Positions 41,750 to 53,886 of a stretch of 64,000 bases of DNA are shown one piece after another. Made by a program: the position numbers and the translations under genes. The notes beneath the pieces are model-generated. The model had not been told where the DNA came from, did no database searches, and saw only the letters and a program-made list of their open reading frames with translations. Position 1 is the stretch's first letter, and each line of letters begins with the position of its first letter. The DNA is from Lotus japonicus (lineage: Eukaryota > Streptophyta > Magnoliopsida > Fabales > Fabaceae): NCBI RefSeq assembly GCF_012489685.1, contig NC_080041.1, forward strand, positions 25,099,780 to 25,163,779, in the 5' to 3' direction.

Positions 41750-44700
41750 TAGTTCTGTGGGCACATGCTGTGGTGTTATCTGATTCTTTCCAGTGAATGG
41801 CTCTCCAGAGGCAATCTTTTCAAGAGATGGTCAACTATTGAATGGAATTCTCGTCGGCGTTCACTGCGTTCTGTCATTTTCATCAAAAGGGTTATGTCCT
41901 TAGATCTTGTCATCAATGAAGGTTGAAACGCTTGATCATATCATGTGTGACAAATTCCACTTTTGCCATGGTTCATATCTTTTCTGAAACAGCTCTGATG
42001 ATGTGAATGTTACTTTTTGGAATGTAGATGGGGCTTTCATTTATAGCTATTCACTTGCAGAACTTCCTTCCAGGAGAATCAAATGGAAAACCCTATACAG
42101 AAATCTAAATTGACAATGATAATCTAAAATGAGATATAACTGTAGCTCCATTTAATTTTTGTTAGGGTGTTAATTTTTGTGTTTAACCTCATTCTAATTC
42201 AGTGCTCTCGGAACCGTGTGAGATGGTTTCCCATCACACGGCTCACCAACTGTGGTTTTATTCTGTCCAAAAAGATAACAATTATATGCTTTGATTGGAG
42301 TTACCTTTTAGACGTTAGGAAATATTAAAAAAATTGAAACAGGAATTATTCAAATTTGGGAAACAGAAATTGGATTTTAATTTTAGCTGTATAATGAACA
42401 AGGTAATCTACATATTGTTTCTGGATGAAATCTGGAATTGAAATTAACTCAGATAGAAAAGTTCACATTGCAAAAGTTCACCTTGACTCTGGGTTATCCA
42501 TATTCAACAATCTTGTGATAGAATGAGGTGGAAAGTTAACAAACTAAGTCAGTGCAGACTATTAAATGTACCAGGGAACAACATTAATAAGAATCTTTAT
42601 ATTGAAAAACCAGATGCTCCACAGGATCAGTTGTGCCATTATAAGATTCGAAGGTTAATGTTTTGAGTTTGTTAGGATCAATTTCGGCTAGATTCTCCTC
42701 AGCAAACAGTTGAAAATAATTTAGTATAAGTTCTTCTGAAGTGTCTTTTCCTTTTTCTTTTTCCTCTGCATTTTTGGTGGGTTTGTGTTTGAGTTCTCGG
42801 TTATGCTCCCGGAGTTCCTAAACTGCTGCAAGCAAAATTTGAAGTGTACTGCTCCCTTATGGATCTAGTCCTTTATCTATGGTTGCACTACAATGTCAAG
42901 GGTTCTTCGTCTGTGGCCGGAACGTTCTACCGACCAAATATTTGCACAAAAATCCTAAGGTACTGAACTAATGTTAACTGTTAAGGGCACCATAGCCTAG
43001 GCTTTAGCGATTTGTTATAAGTGAAGGTCCTTTAGTTTTCCTCAGCCATCTATGCTTTGATATTTTTCCCTTGATGTTTTTGGTCTTCCATCTTGATTGA
43101 AATTCTTGCTGTTATTTATTCATTATTGTGTATCATTATGATCCAATTATCTTTTAGTTTATAAGGGGTTTTGTTATGAAACACAACTTCTCATATTTCA
43201 TTCATGTGGATTCAATTGGGTTGTGCCTATTGTCGCCAAGTCCAAAACTTTACTTTTTTACAATTTACATTTTAAAATAGTGTTGTAAGTTGTAACATTC
43301 CCAAAAATGATTAGACATCGGTTGGTTGTTTGTTTTATTTTATAAGAATCAAATATCTTAGCAGTTAAAATTATGGAAATATGTGTTATAAAATATGAAC
43401 AAGTTTGTGACAGAGATATAGTTGTTTAAATTGTTAAAAAAAAACATCTTGCTATTGGGCTTGATAGTTGAATAAACATTATTTGGATCACATATTTCCT
43501 TTCTTCACTAAAGGTGCTTGCACCGCCTTTCTATTTTTTGAGAAATTTAAATTCTCAAGGCATTTTAATTAGTCAGTAACCTTCAAAATCATGCTTGGCT
43601 CTTTCTCTCCAAAGCTAAGAGAAAATGCTAAGTTCATTTTGCTAATTTCAGATTTGGGAACATGCATGCTTTCTATTCATGGTTTAAACATTGGCTCTTC
43701 AGAAAGCTATCATAGTCATGCAACCACAGAGTAATTCGGAATCATTACAGAATTGTATTGCTAGCTTTATGGAACATAGAATCTGAGACACTAATTTGGC
43801 TAAGACCAGGCTGCTGACAACTGGTTTGGTATTTAGCTATATATCTCTTCAAATTATGATGTGTTGTTTTTTCTTTGGTCACCCAAATTATTATGTTTGG
43901 ATTTTTTTTCTTTCTCTTTATTCACTAATTTGAGTTTTGTGGGCATTTTCCAGCCTTTCAAATGGTTATTTGGCCCCATGCTCCCTATTTCTATTCTGAC
44001 CATGTTGGCAAAACATTTTCCCCAATGAAATAATTGTTACTTTTCTATTTTTAGATTTGGAATTCATGAATGTCAATTTAAATGGCATTCCAAATATGCT
44101 CTCTCAAGTAGTTACCAGATAGCAGTTAAATTAACACGCAATTAGTCTTAATGATATCAATGTTAACACAAAACCATGGTTAAGAACTATTTCAAACTTT
44201 TCTAACTAAAGGAAATTAACCTAAATCTTCGCTTCCTTAACCTTAAAATTAGAGGATGGTGTCTTCAGACTTCCAAGGTGGTCAAAAGACTCAAAATGAA
44301 GTTTGACCTCGGTTGATTCAAATAAATTAAGTACAATGACTGTTGTGGCTGAGGAACTAACATAATGACTCTCTCTAAACAATCAATTACTCGAGGAAGA
44401 AACTTTGTTCATCAATGCAGGTAAGAAACTCTAAAAAGATCTTAGTGAATTGCTACTGAGATGTTGAAGACGAGGTTGTTGAATGTAACTAAGACAATGG
44501 AGGAAAACGACTAATAAATGACTGAATGGTTAGATGATAAAGCATAAAACTTCAAGTAAAGATTGAAAAGAATAAATGATGAAATAAATAAGAAACTAAG
44601 GAAAATAAACAGATGAATGTAGAAAATTTGTTTGTTTGATTAATGATTTGATTGTATATATGTACAAATAACTTTTTCCCTATTTATAGGGATTCTTCGA

Positions 44701-45840
44701 CTAACTATAACTGATACTCAGTCACCTAACCATTAACCCACGTCCTTAGTCCCACATAAGCCACTACAATCTTTGGGTGTTAATGCCTTCTCACTTCTAG
44801 TCAGCTTGGAAGATTAATCTTCTATGTATCGGTTGGCTCCTTGTAATAATGACTCCTATTTTAAAGGAGGTCAATATCCAATATTTTACGACTCTAGATT
44901 CTAAGCATACTTTGAAAACACATTTCATTTAAAATCTAGGTTAATATTTTTGTCCATAAATCTCATCAAGATACTTGATTCTCCTCCGAATGACTAATTT
45001 TTCTTCGCCAAGCCAACAAGTAATTCTTATGCTTCGGCTAGTATCCCAATGGCTAACTATGCCACAACTAACATGCCTTTTCGGCTTGCCTTTATAGCCA
45101 TTACAGATTTTTTAGCGTGCCAACAGGTCTTCTAGGGTGATTCTTTTTCTTGCCAAGCATGCATCACAATAACCTATCATGGCAAGTCTAATACCTAGTT
45201 CGGTTTAGGAGAGAAAACGAGAATAGAGAATAGGAATAGAGAGAAAATGTGTGAAATATAATCAATAGAGAATAAAAAATATATTATTTCTGTAGGAAAT
45301 GTAATATTTATCTTAAAATACTTAAATAAATAAATTATGAAAATTTGTTGTTTAATAATAGATTGATAAAATGGTAAAATGAGTAAGGTACCATAAAGCG
45401 CACCATTCCCCTTCCATTTCTTCTCAATTTGAGAGTGTTGCTAATTGGCCCCGAAATTTTTATCTATCTCTTTTCAAACCAAAGAAGATAGATTTTCATT
45501 TCTCCACTCTAATTCTCTCTTCTTTATCTCTCTCCCTCTTGTTTCTCAGTTGTAACGAACAATGCATACATGTATTGAGATATCTAATTATTTTACGCCA
45601 AACATGACCACATTTCAAGAGTAGTTACATTTATTTGCACATACTTAAAATTTATTTTTTAGGATTATGTGTATGTTTGATTTTACGTTTGGCACCAAAC
45701 GTGGACATTGAGTCCAAAAGCAACTATTTATTGCTTTTGAAAATGTGGATCAAGGCAAACGTAGATCCAGAGTGAGTGTTCCAAACATGCTCTATGATGA
45801 ATTTAATTTTGACGCATTGTTAGTGAGTTGTCCAATTGTC
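41750..45840. other. ERGIC3 3' UTR (proximal part) and intergenic region, no gene seen
   Basis: The first few hundred bases are probably 3' UTR; I see no clear poly(A) signal that fixes its end. A small hairpin (CCGTGTGA...TCACACGG, 42211-42240) lies about 460 bases after the stop. The remainder is AT-rich unique-looking sequence without coding potential or terminal repeats. Confidence 0.45.
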
Positions 45841-45859
45841 CCATGCTACGACAGTCTAG

Positions 45860-45960
45860 TTGTATCTTTTTTTTTTATATCGGAAAGATAAATTGCACCC
45901 GTAAAAAATCGATCATTGGACCTTCCCTACCCAACTCATATGTCTAGTTGTATCTCTAGC
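45860..45960 (-). mobile_element. SINE fragment (minus orientation)
   Basis: On the - strand: ATGAGTTGGGTAGGGAAGG, then GGTGCAATTTATCTTTCC. These blocks recur in order in the SINE-like pieces at 46158-46262 and 47066-47575. The tRNA-like 5' part is missing here. Confidence 0.5.
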
Positions 45961-46157
45961 TACATAATTTTTTTAATTTAATTAAATTTAAATATTATTT
46001 TCTGAGGTGGCAAATGACTATTGAGTGTCGCTATAAATATGTTTTACATTAAGAGAGTGTATAAAACGCATGTAATTTTTTGTATGAACATAAAGCACAC
46101 GTAAATTAAATTCTTTGAGTACTGCAATGAATATTTTATTAACCATATATCTAATGT

Positions 46158-46262
46158 CCTCAAATAATAGTTTAAGTGGTAAGAGCTAGGAGACATATTA
46201 GTTAGGAGGGGAGGTTCAAGATCATTTACGGAATGGTGCAATTTATATTTTTGGTGTACCAA
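46158..46262 (+). mobile_element. SINE-like fragment with polymerase III boxes
   Basis: TAGTTTAAGTGGTAAGAG resembles a tRNA A box and GAGGTTCAAGATC a B box, about 35 bases apart. Then GGTGCAATTTATATTTT matches the tails of its relatives. The 3' end meets the Stowaway MITE at 46273. Confidence 0.55.
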
Positions 46263-46272
46263 AAAAATTATA

Positions 46273-46419
46273 CACCCTCCGGTCACATATATAAGCAAAA
46301 AAACATTTTTTAGGTTCATTCATTTAATGAATGTATCTAGTCATTAAAACAACTAAATACATTTATTAAATAAATGAACTTAAAAATTGTTTTTTACTTA
46401 TATATGTGACCGGAGGGTG
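46273..46419. mobile_element. Stowaway-like MITE (Tc1/mariner type)
   Basis: 147 bp with long, nearly perfect inverted ends CACCCTCCGGTCACATATAT and its complement, flanked by TA on both sides (46271-46272, 46420-46421). Its ends resemble the Stowaway CTCCCTCCG consensus. Confidence 0.88.
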
Positions 46420-47065
46420 TAATATCTAATGTCGATCAAATAATAAGACAAAATTGAAAATTTTCCTTAAACTAGTTCTGGTTAATGGATCATGTGAAAG
46501 ACTTTTGTCTTTTATACTGAATGTACATAACTTTCTGACCATATGGACAAGGTTCTTGAATCTTGAGAGTGGGGGGTCCTCTCTCCAAAGGGCTGGGTTC
46601 ACTGAATGGAATAACCGAAAGGACTAGATTCCAAGCCCTGCAACATAGTGCTCCGTTTTTTTCGTCTGGGAAACCTTTTGCGCACTTCAAATTCCAAGTT
46701 CCAAGTTCCAAGAGACGTTAAAGAATGAATGAAAACGAAATAGCACTTCTTCTGTAACGTACTGATTGAGAAAATGAGGAACATGATGGGCATAATGTAA
46801 TGATTTTAAGGCTTGGTGCAGTCAAGGATTTGTAGGCCAGGTTAAGATTTGTTTGGAAAGGCTTAAACAAGAATCTAGTACTCAACGGCTTGTGTGTGAT
46901 TTTGCAGCAAAATTTGACTTCCTAAATGCTAATCTGCAGTTAAGAACTTCGGCGCATTGCATAAATATCATGTTTGATATGATTGAGAATATATTCTCAT
47001 CATGTTTTTGTTGATTTTTCTCCTTAAAAAAATTCACTTATTCTTTAGAGTGTGTTTGATTTTGT

Positions 47066-47575
47066 CCCCGAATGATAGCTCAAGTGGTAAGTGCCACGAG
47101 ATAAATGAGTTGGGTAGGAGAGGTCCAGAGATCAATTACTGAGAGGGTGTTTGGTAGATAGGCATCTCAAAATATTCTCGGGAATGTGAGGTTGTGAAAG
47201 TAACATTTCCATGTTTGGTAGAAGTTTAATTTTTTTTATTCCCAAGTATGAAAGACTCGTAGGCAAGTAAATTACACATGATTTTTGGAATTTCATTCTC
47301 ATCTCAAAAAAAGGGAATCTTGCATTCCCACCGGAATGAAGTTATTTTCCACTAACTCTCTCTTCCACTACTTATTTTCTATTTTTATATTTTTCCTATT
47401 AAATGATTTTGAAAAACATTCCCGGGAATAACGTATACTAACCAAACATATTTTTCATTTTACCCAGTAATGACTTTGCTGGTAATATTCCTGGGAAACA
47501 ATATTTTGGGGAATATTTTTGTAAAACTTGTAACAAACGCTCCCTGAAAGATGCAATTTATCTTTCCAATATATT
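47066..47575 (+). mobile_element. SINE copy interrupted by a MITE
   Basis: The 5' part (47066-47139) has the A-box-like GATAGCTCAAGTGGTAAG and a B-box-like GAGGTCCAGAGATC. The 3' part (47545-47575) has GATGCAATTTATCTTTCC. Together they match the fragments at 46158 and 45860. The gap is a MITE (47143-47544). Confidence 0.6.
47143..47544. mobile_element. Tourist-like MITE inside a SINE
   Basis: The left end GAGGGTGTTTGGTAG and right end CAAACGCTCCC are imperfect inverted repeats. TGA flanks both sides (47140-47142, 47545-47547), a 3-bp target like that of PIF/Harbinger MITEs though not the usual TAA. It is 402 bp and non-coding. Confidence 0.6.
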
Positions 47576-47840
47576 AAAAAAGAGTGTGTTTGATTTTCTG
47601 TTGCTAAGCCACAAATCAATTTTGATAGGTAGAGTAAAATCAATTACAAATAAAAATGGCTATGTTTGAGAGTAATTTTGAAGGTGCTGGCTAATATGGA
47701 TTAGGTCCATGATGAACCATTATTTTTAAGAGAAAAAAACCGCATATATATTAAGAAGAAAATGGCATAAAACATCATGGTGAACCAAATGAAGAATCCC
47801 TTTAGGAACACTATATTTTTTTAAAAATAAACTACATATA

Positions 47841-48222
47841 TTACGAAGACAATGGCACAAAGGTCATTACATAATGGTGGACTAAAGGAAGGATCCCTTC
47901 AGGGACCTCCTCCATCCCTAAAACCAAAGCAAGCAAAAGTTTTTCCAAGGTAGGATGCTTCTCTAAAGACTCGCATCCACCTCTCAAACAACTGGAGACA
48001 TTTATGCCCATAACCACCGCCACCCCCGGAGATAGACTCCATCGGAGAAGAGGTTGCTGAAGCCAACATCAAACCACCTCCGTCACAAGCAGTATAACCC
48101 AGACCTGTAACCCCAGAAGATGAGAGTGAAGCGTCAAAGTTGACCTTCATGAGGTCACCATCTGAGCGAGAACAAACGTTGGGAAAGGAAGATATAGGGG
48201 CAACCATCGGAGTCTGCGTCAT
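47841..48222 (-). pseudogene. LINE RNase H N-terminal remnant
   Basis: The frame contains LMKVNFDASLSSSGVTGLGY, the first beta strand with catalytic Asp of the L1 RNase H, followed by GGGLMLASATS. The remainder of the domain is absent or out of frame. It belongs to the L1 remnant of this region. Confidence 0.7.
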
Positions 48223-48462
48223 CGCCGAGGTCAGAAGCGATTGGACTCGGGTTAGAACCCGCCCAAGGGCGAAAGGGTCACCACGAAATAAACTAGTATT
48301 TCAAGATTCCCAAACATAGTACGATATAGAAAAGAACAGACCAACCACAACAATATATGCCTCCTCCAAAAATAACAGCAAGAAATCAAGAAAGTTAACT
48401 CCAGGATCCCAACGCAAACCGAGGGGCGACGCAAACCACACCTGCTGGACCTCAGGGCAAAG

Positions 48463-49176
48463 TAGGGATGGCAATGGGTAGGGTCTGGGTAGGGTACTAT
48501 AGTACCCATCCCCATACCCGCGTTTACAAAAATTACTCGTACCTGTCCCCATACCTGCATGGGTAGCAACTTGAAAGCTCGTCCTCATACCCTTTGGGTA
48601 CTTACATGCCCGTACCCAAGCCCATTACCCGCAACTTAGCTAACCAAAATATATTCTTTCACTATTTTTTGTTTACAACTAACTTTTTAAATAAAAAACA
48701 ATAATAAAAAATACAAAAGATTATCCTAATACTTAAGAAGTAAAATCATTCAAATAAGTATTTTTTTAGAAGGAATAAGCTAGAAGATATAAATATCTAT
48801 AAATTTATAGTTTTAAATGTATAATAGAATCCTAAAGTTGTAGCTTTTTAACTTACTAATTTTAAAAATAAGTTGGAGTAAATTAGCAATAATTAGCAAT
48901 ACCTTAAATACTCACTTTTTTTAAAAAGACTTTAAAAGTTATAGCTTACGTTAATTTGTTAATAACTTAATATATTACCAAATAATAATAATAATATATG
49001 TGTACGGGAATGGGACGGGTTGGGTACTATAGTGCCCATACCCGCACCAATACTCACTACTTTTTGCGGGTAATTACTCATACCCGACCTCATACCCATC
49101 TAGCGGGTTTTTACCCTACCCATAGTGGGTATTTTTTGCGGGTATCTGATGGGTCCGAGACCCATTGTCATCCCTA
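48463..49176. mobile_element. hAT-type MITE
   Basis: 714 bp with inverted ends TAGGGATGGCAATGGGTA and ACCCATTGTCATCCCTA. An 8-bp duplication with one mismatch flanks it, GGGCAAAG (48455-48462) and AGGCAAAG (49177-49184), as expected for hAT. Near each end the GGGTACTATAGT(A/G)CCCAT block is itself palindromic. The interior is AT-rich without transposase. It splits an L1 remnant. Confidence 0.88.
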
Positions 49177-49560
49177 AGGCAAAGGAAAAGGCATAGTAGA
49201 AAGAATCCAACTTAGATAGACATATCGGACAAAGAGGGTATGTTGGAATCCCACGCTTGTAGAGGACCTTGCGAACTGGAAGAACCCCCGAGATCGCCCT
49301 GCAGCCCGTTTCTTGGCAACAAGGCAAAGTGGAAGCCTTCCTATAGTGATTCCATAGCTTACGAGGCAATCCAGAAGCAGTTGATGAAGAAGCCACCGGT
49401 TGGGACCAGATACCATGAATGAAATTATACCCAAACTTGGATGTGTATATGCCATTAGAGGTAAGCGCGCAGAAAAAACCACCCTCCCAATTTTGCACAG
49501 GAAACAAGTTAGATAGGATAGTCTTTATTGCGGTGATGGCTACAGGTTGGTTTTGGCAAT

Positions 49561-51399
49561 GAGTGAATGAAATGGGCGATCAAGTATTATGATGGATTGC
49601 CCGATGGGGCTTCTAAGACCTCAACAACGGAAGGTTGCGAGGCTTAGTGTTAAGATAGTTGCTGGTTGTTGGGATTGGATTCTTAGTGGTTCAAATGGTG
49701 GTTCTGATATGTGGTTGAGGGTGGTGGTGTAGATTCAAAGAGGTTGTGGAAGGTGATGGTGGTTCTCAACAAAGGCGGTGGTTTCTGACGACCAGTTATT
49801 TGGAGCCGCTTCGTCTGCTATTTCATATATGTGCTCCTCATCCCAATCTGGGTTTATGCACAAAATTAAGCGTTTCAACTTCTTATGAGCTTTCTTTGTT
49901 TCTAGGTGATGAATGAGAGTTCGGTTTATATTGGACCTCATGCATAGGAAGTTCCGGATCTCATGATGAAAATCAAATCGTGAAATACATAGTGGTGGTG
50001 GTGGTTATAGCATTGACAATGTGGGCGCAGTGGGTCTGACGAGGGTTGGTATGTGACACGGTGGGCTTAGATTTAAGGTTTGGGAAGTAGATGTTGAAGA
50101 AACAACAGACTGTAACTAAAAAAAAGAAACAATAGACATTATAGTAAATTAAGTGTTATTTAATTTTGATTTTTTTATTTTTTACTTGGTGGTGCAGCGT
50201 GGACCACTATTTTAGCTAGTTCATCCCAGATTGTGCCCGTTTTGAATAATTGATAATAATTTTTACGTTGAACATAATGTATTCTAAGATTTTACAACCG
50301 AATTTCACAACATTATCTAATAAAAATAATATTTCATATCATTTCACTTTCATCTCATTTTTACTATAATCAATTTTATCAAAATTAATTCTAATAAACG
50401 ATACAAACTCACACTTAATATCCATAAAAAAGAAGGCAGAAGAAAAATACAAAAATAACCATAGGATCCATTACCATCATGTTTAGCTCCTTCCAAAAAT
50501 GGAGATGATTGACAAACAGTAAAAAATTGGTGGGAATATGAATATTCCGAAAGCACTAGCTAGTAAACTTCCTCAAAAATTGATTCAGATACACTTTTCT
50601 TTCAACAGTTCAGTTAGGATTCATTGAACCTATGACCTAGCTCCTCCAAACCTCGCAAATTGATCCATTAATGGTAAAACTAGCCTGAAAAGGCCGGTAT
50701 GCACATCAATGATAATAAGTCCAGCCTTGTGATAGTGGTTTGTTCTCACACGACTATAGGTGAGTTTTGATACCAATTGATTAAAATGTGAACCGATTCG
50801 CATCTCAATCTATAAAAAGAGCTAATTTACTTTGCCAATATGCAAGCAAGGTTAATTTAAGCAAGTAACCAAAGCAGACAAAGACCTCCTCAATTAACAG
50901 CTTTCCCAATCAGGCAGTTACACTCTTAACAATCACTCTTTCCCTTAACTTCGCGTAGAGTCACGAAAATCTACGTCAACCCACGTTTTCTTGTTTTTTC
51001 AAATGCTTGTGCAATGTGCTTCCCATTTAATAATGCACTAGAATTGAAAAATATAGAGATTTGGAAGTTTCCCAAAAACACACTAAAGAATGTGTTTAGA
51101 TACACAGATTCATCACCATTGTTGCAGTTTCTGAAGCTATCAAAACGTGAAAAAACAGTATAGTATAAGGTACTTAACGTGAAAGCTTCATCCTCCATTC
51201 GGTCCTATCAAAGTACTTAAACTTTCATTGTAAAAATTGAATTGTATGCACATTCTGAATTTCCAAAAACACACTAAGAAACTAAGTTAAGCAAAAGTTG
51301 ATAGCTAGTATAAGAACAAGAAGAGACAACCACCATTAATCTATAACCATAGACAAACTAGTAGTAGTACATTATATTCTTAAGTTGAAATACAACTGG
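49561..51399. other. Intergenic, no gene seen
   Basis: No supported gene. GGTGGTGGT runs near 49990-50005 and short open frames without recognisable motifs. Confidence 0.5.
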
Positions 51400-51725
51400 A
51401 ATTGAATTACATCAATAACAATAATAATATACTTCAAAGAACACCTAAACCGGAGTCATTCTCCATGGTCAAGCAAGAAAAAAACCAGCTGACCAAGGTA
51501 GACAGAGATTTACATCATATATTGACATAATAATAATAATCAATAATAAAAAGAAAAATAACCCTAAACCATAAACCCAATTACCCAAATAAATCCTACA
51601 TGCAGCACTGCAATTTTCAAAAACTCAATTGCAGCAGCCACAAGATAAGAAGAGACACTAGCTACCACCTACATTAACACTAGTCACATAACAAGACTCT
51701 ACCAAATTCAACTTCAACTTCAACT
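51400..51725 (-). other. Probable 3' UTR of the ERF gene
   Basis: Directly downstream of the ERF stop codon on the - strand, AT-rich, with several AATAAT/TATTAT-type stretches (51420-51550) that could serve as plant poly(A) signals. The transcript end is not defined. Confidence 0.4.
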
Positions 51726-52841
51726 TCACAGAGAATCCCAATCAATCTCATAAGATGGAAACTTCTGCAGATTAAGATATTCTGAAGTAGTAGCATCCCA
51801 CTGAGGCTCACTGAAATCACCAAATGTAAGATCAGACAAAGGAGAAGAATCATCAGAGTTTTCACTCTCAGTCACCACTGGAGACAAAGAAGCTTCCACC
51901 TTGTTCTCAACCTCTGCCTGAACCTGTTTCTTCAAACCTTTCTTAGAAGACTTCACACCCTTCTCTGCTTTAGTCCCCTGTTTCTGCAAATCAGCCAAAT
52001 TCTCACAAATAGCATCAAGCTTAGCATCAACAGAAGCATGCAGAGGCTTGTAATCTCCAAAACAAGAACCTTGATCCTTCAAGTTTGGAAAATTCAGCCT
52101 TGCAAAATCACCTCTGAGCCTGTAAGCTGCTCTGTCATAAGCCAGAGCAGCTTCTTCAGCAGTCTCAAATGTCCCAAGCCAGAGCCTGGTCCGATTCTTG
52201 GGAAGCCTAATCTCAGCTACCCATTTCCCCCAATGCCTCTGTCTCACACCTCTGTAGAGCTTGGTAGGCTTAGGAGGGGTGCCAGATTGCTTCATTGCGA
52301 CCGGCTTCGGCGCGAGGAAGCTAAGAGAGTTGCTGGTGTTCTGCTGGGACTGGAAATGGATCTGGGTTTGGATTTGGCTAATCTGAGATGGGGTTAACTG
52401 GTTTAGCCCAATAACAGAACTTGGTTGCTCTTGCTCAAAGCCTATGGAGTTGTTTTGGCTTTGTGATGATGATGAAAACCCTGAGGGAAATAGGTATGGC
52501 ATCATGGAAGAGCAACCATCTGTGTAGAAATTGGGCTGTGTAGTGAAGAAAGAAGAAGAAGAAGAAGAAGAAGAAGAAGAGAAAGAAGAAGAGGGTTGGT
52601 TTTGGTAGAAGGGATAAGGAGAAGGAGAAGGAGAAGGAGAAGAAGGGTAAGAAGAGGTAGAGGTAGAGTTGGAAGAAGGTAGGAATGAATTTGAGAAAGG
52701 GGATGAAGAAGATTGAGAGGGAGTTGAGGAAGGACTAGTCTTCATGAAAGGCTCTAGAACTTCCATCAACTCACCACCACTAAAGGGATCTGATTGAAGT
52801 TGAGTTGTTGAACTGTTGTAGAAATCCATTGAAGCTGCCAT
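51726..52841 (-). CDS. AP2/ERF transcription factor, RAP2.4/ERF053-like (DREB A-6)
   Basis: An intronless frame of 371 residues from ATG 52841 ([12 protein letters not shown]), chosen because family members begin this way; an in-frame ATG at 52868 would add nine residues. One AP2 domain at about 195-252: [20 protein letters not shown], then [20 protein letters not shown] and [11 protein letters not shown], with the YRG and RAYD-type elements intact, so it should bind DRE/GCC-type promoter sites in the nucleus. Before it lies a long Ser-rich region with a run of consecutive Ser encoded by a GAA/TTC microsatellite (52547-52584). The C-terminus is acidic ([24 protein letters not shown]), a likely activation region. 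A-6 members act in drought, salt and light responses (family knowledge). Confidence 0.93.
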   Translation of the reverse strand: MAASMDFYNSSTTQLQSDPFSGGELMEVLEPFMKTSPSSTPSQSSSSPFSNSFLPSSNSTSTSSYPSSPSPSPSPYPFYQNQPSSSFSSSSSSSSSSFFTTQPNFYTDGCSSMMPYLFPSGFSSSSQSQNNSIGFEQEQPSSVIGLNQLTPSQISQIQTQIHFQSQQNTSNSLSFLAPKPVAMKQSGTPPKPTKLYRGVRQRHWGKWVAEIRLPKNRTRLWLGTFETAEEAALAYDRAAYRLRGDFARLNFPNLKDQGSCFGDYKPLHASVDAKLDAICENLADLQKQGTKAEKGVKSSKKGLKKQVQAEVENKVEASLSPVVTESENSDDSSPLSDLTFGDFSEPQWDATTSEYLNLQKFPSYEIDWDSL

Positions 52842-53460
52842 GTAATGAAAAAACTGTAAACTGCACACACAGATCTTAGATAAAAATCAACCTGTGTTGT
52901 CTTTCTAATACTGAAAATTTTCAGAGAAAAATTAAAAAAAAAGGAACAATATTTTTTTTTTTAAGTTTTCTAGATGAAAGATGGAAGAAGAGGTTTTAAA
53001 TAGACAACCCCTTTAATCCAAGAAATATTGAGAAAAATCAAAGCCTTAAGGGATCAAAAACAACCCTTTTAGCTGATTGATTGAAAGATGAGAAAAAATG
53101 AAAAATGAAATGAAGAAAAACAAATTTTTTGAACCTGGATCTCGATTCTGAAAACACCTGGCTTCCAAAGAAATAGTAGTTTGTAAGTTTGATTAAAAAC
53201 TCAAAAAATCATATAACTTGAAAGACAGATGATTAACAGAAAGGGATTCAGAGAAGCGGGGAGTAACAGAAAGGGGAATAAGATTAGATGAAAACAATGA
53301 AGAAGGAGAACCACACACAAGATGCAAACACAGTCGTTGTTTTTTTTTTCTCTCTCAGAAGAATGAAAGTTTTGTTTGGTGAATCTCACGGTCACTCTTG
53401 GATTTTGCTTTACAACTCTCACTCCTTTATATAGTAGCTGAGGGACCATGATTATGATCA
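52842..53460 (-). promoter_or_regulatory. Long leader and core promoter of the ERF gene
   Basis: A TATA-like CTATATAAAGG lies at 53424-53434 (- strand), about 585 bases before the start codon. A pyrimidine tract (GAGAGAAAAAAAAAACAACG complement, 53336-53357) lies just below it. If used, the 5' leader would be about 550 bases, perhaps with a 5' UTR intron. A nearer alternative TATTTAAA is at 52994-53001. Confidence 0.45.
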
Positions 53461-53760
53461 TAATCACTGTTAAATGTTAATTATTATGTGAATTAATTTA
53501 ATTTTGATTAAATTTGAGATTGTGAAGCGCGTTAATTAACCACGGGTTGTTTGTTTCAGCTGAATCCTTGTCATGATGATGCTAGACAATGTTTCGATGG
53601 GGTTAAGGTAAGGACCAATGAGAGTGTGACACGTAATGAGATCTTTTGATGAGGCGACGCGTGGTTGCTCCACTGCGTCAGGTACGTATCGTATCGGTGT
53701 GTTGCCATTAAACATGTTTGACTAGGAGATTGCGCGTTCATACCACTGCACTAAATTCGA
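53461..53760 (-). promoter_or_regulatory. Upstream promoter region with ACGT-type elements
   Basis: Contains GTGACACGTAATGAG (ACGT core, ABRE-like, around 53628), CGACGCGTGG (around 53656) resembling an ABRE coupling element, and a CCAAT box (53613-53617). These fit the stress regulation known for A-6 ERF genes, but short motifs like these occur by chance. Confidence 0.35.
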
Positions 53761-53886
53761 AGATACTCTTACCCTTTAATTTTTATCTTTTCAAGAAAAT
53801 AAAAACCCTTTTATTTATGTAAAATAGAATTAAATAAATATATTAAAGAAAATGCTCCCTCTTACACGGTTTGTATGAAGTCGTAA

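Larger units (their letters stand above)
47700..49560 (-). mobile_element. L1-type LINE 3' remnant, split by a hAT MITE
   Basis: On the - strand, zf-RVT-type sequence (49507-49200: SNGIYTSKFGYNFIHG, LPRKLWNHYRKAS, PLCPICLSKLDS) leads to an RNase H beginning (48160-48060: DGDLMKVNFDASLSSSG) and a 3' UTR near 47850. The reading is broken by frameshifts. A tandem pair of about 80 bases (47735-47805, 47823-47895) lies at the 3' end. Confidence 0.75.

Noticed and set aside
42211..42240. CCGTGTGA...TCACACGG hairpin downstream of ERGIC3
   Set aside because: Short stem without T tract or known regulatory counterpart; plants do not use such terminators.
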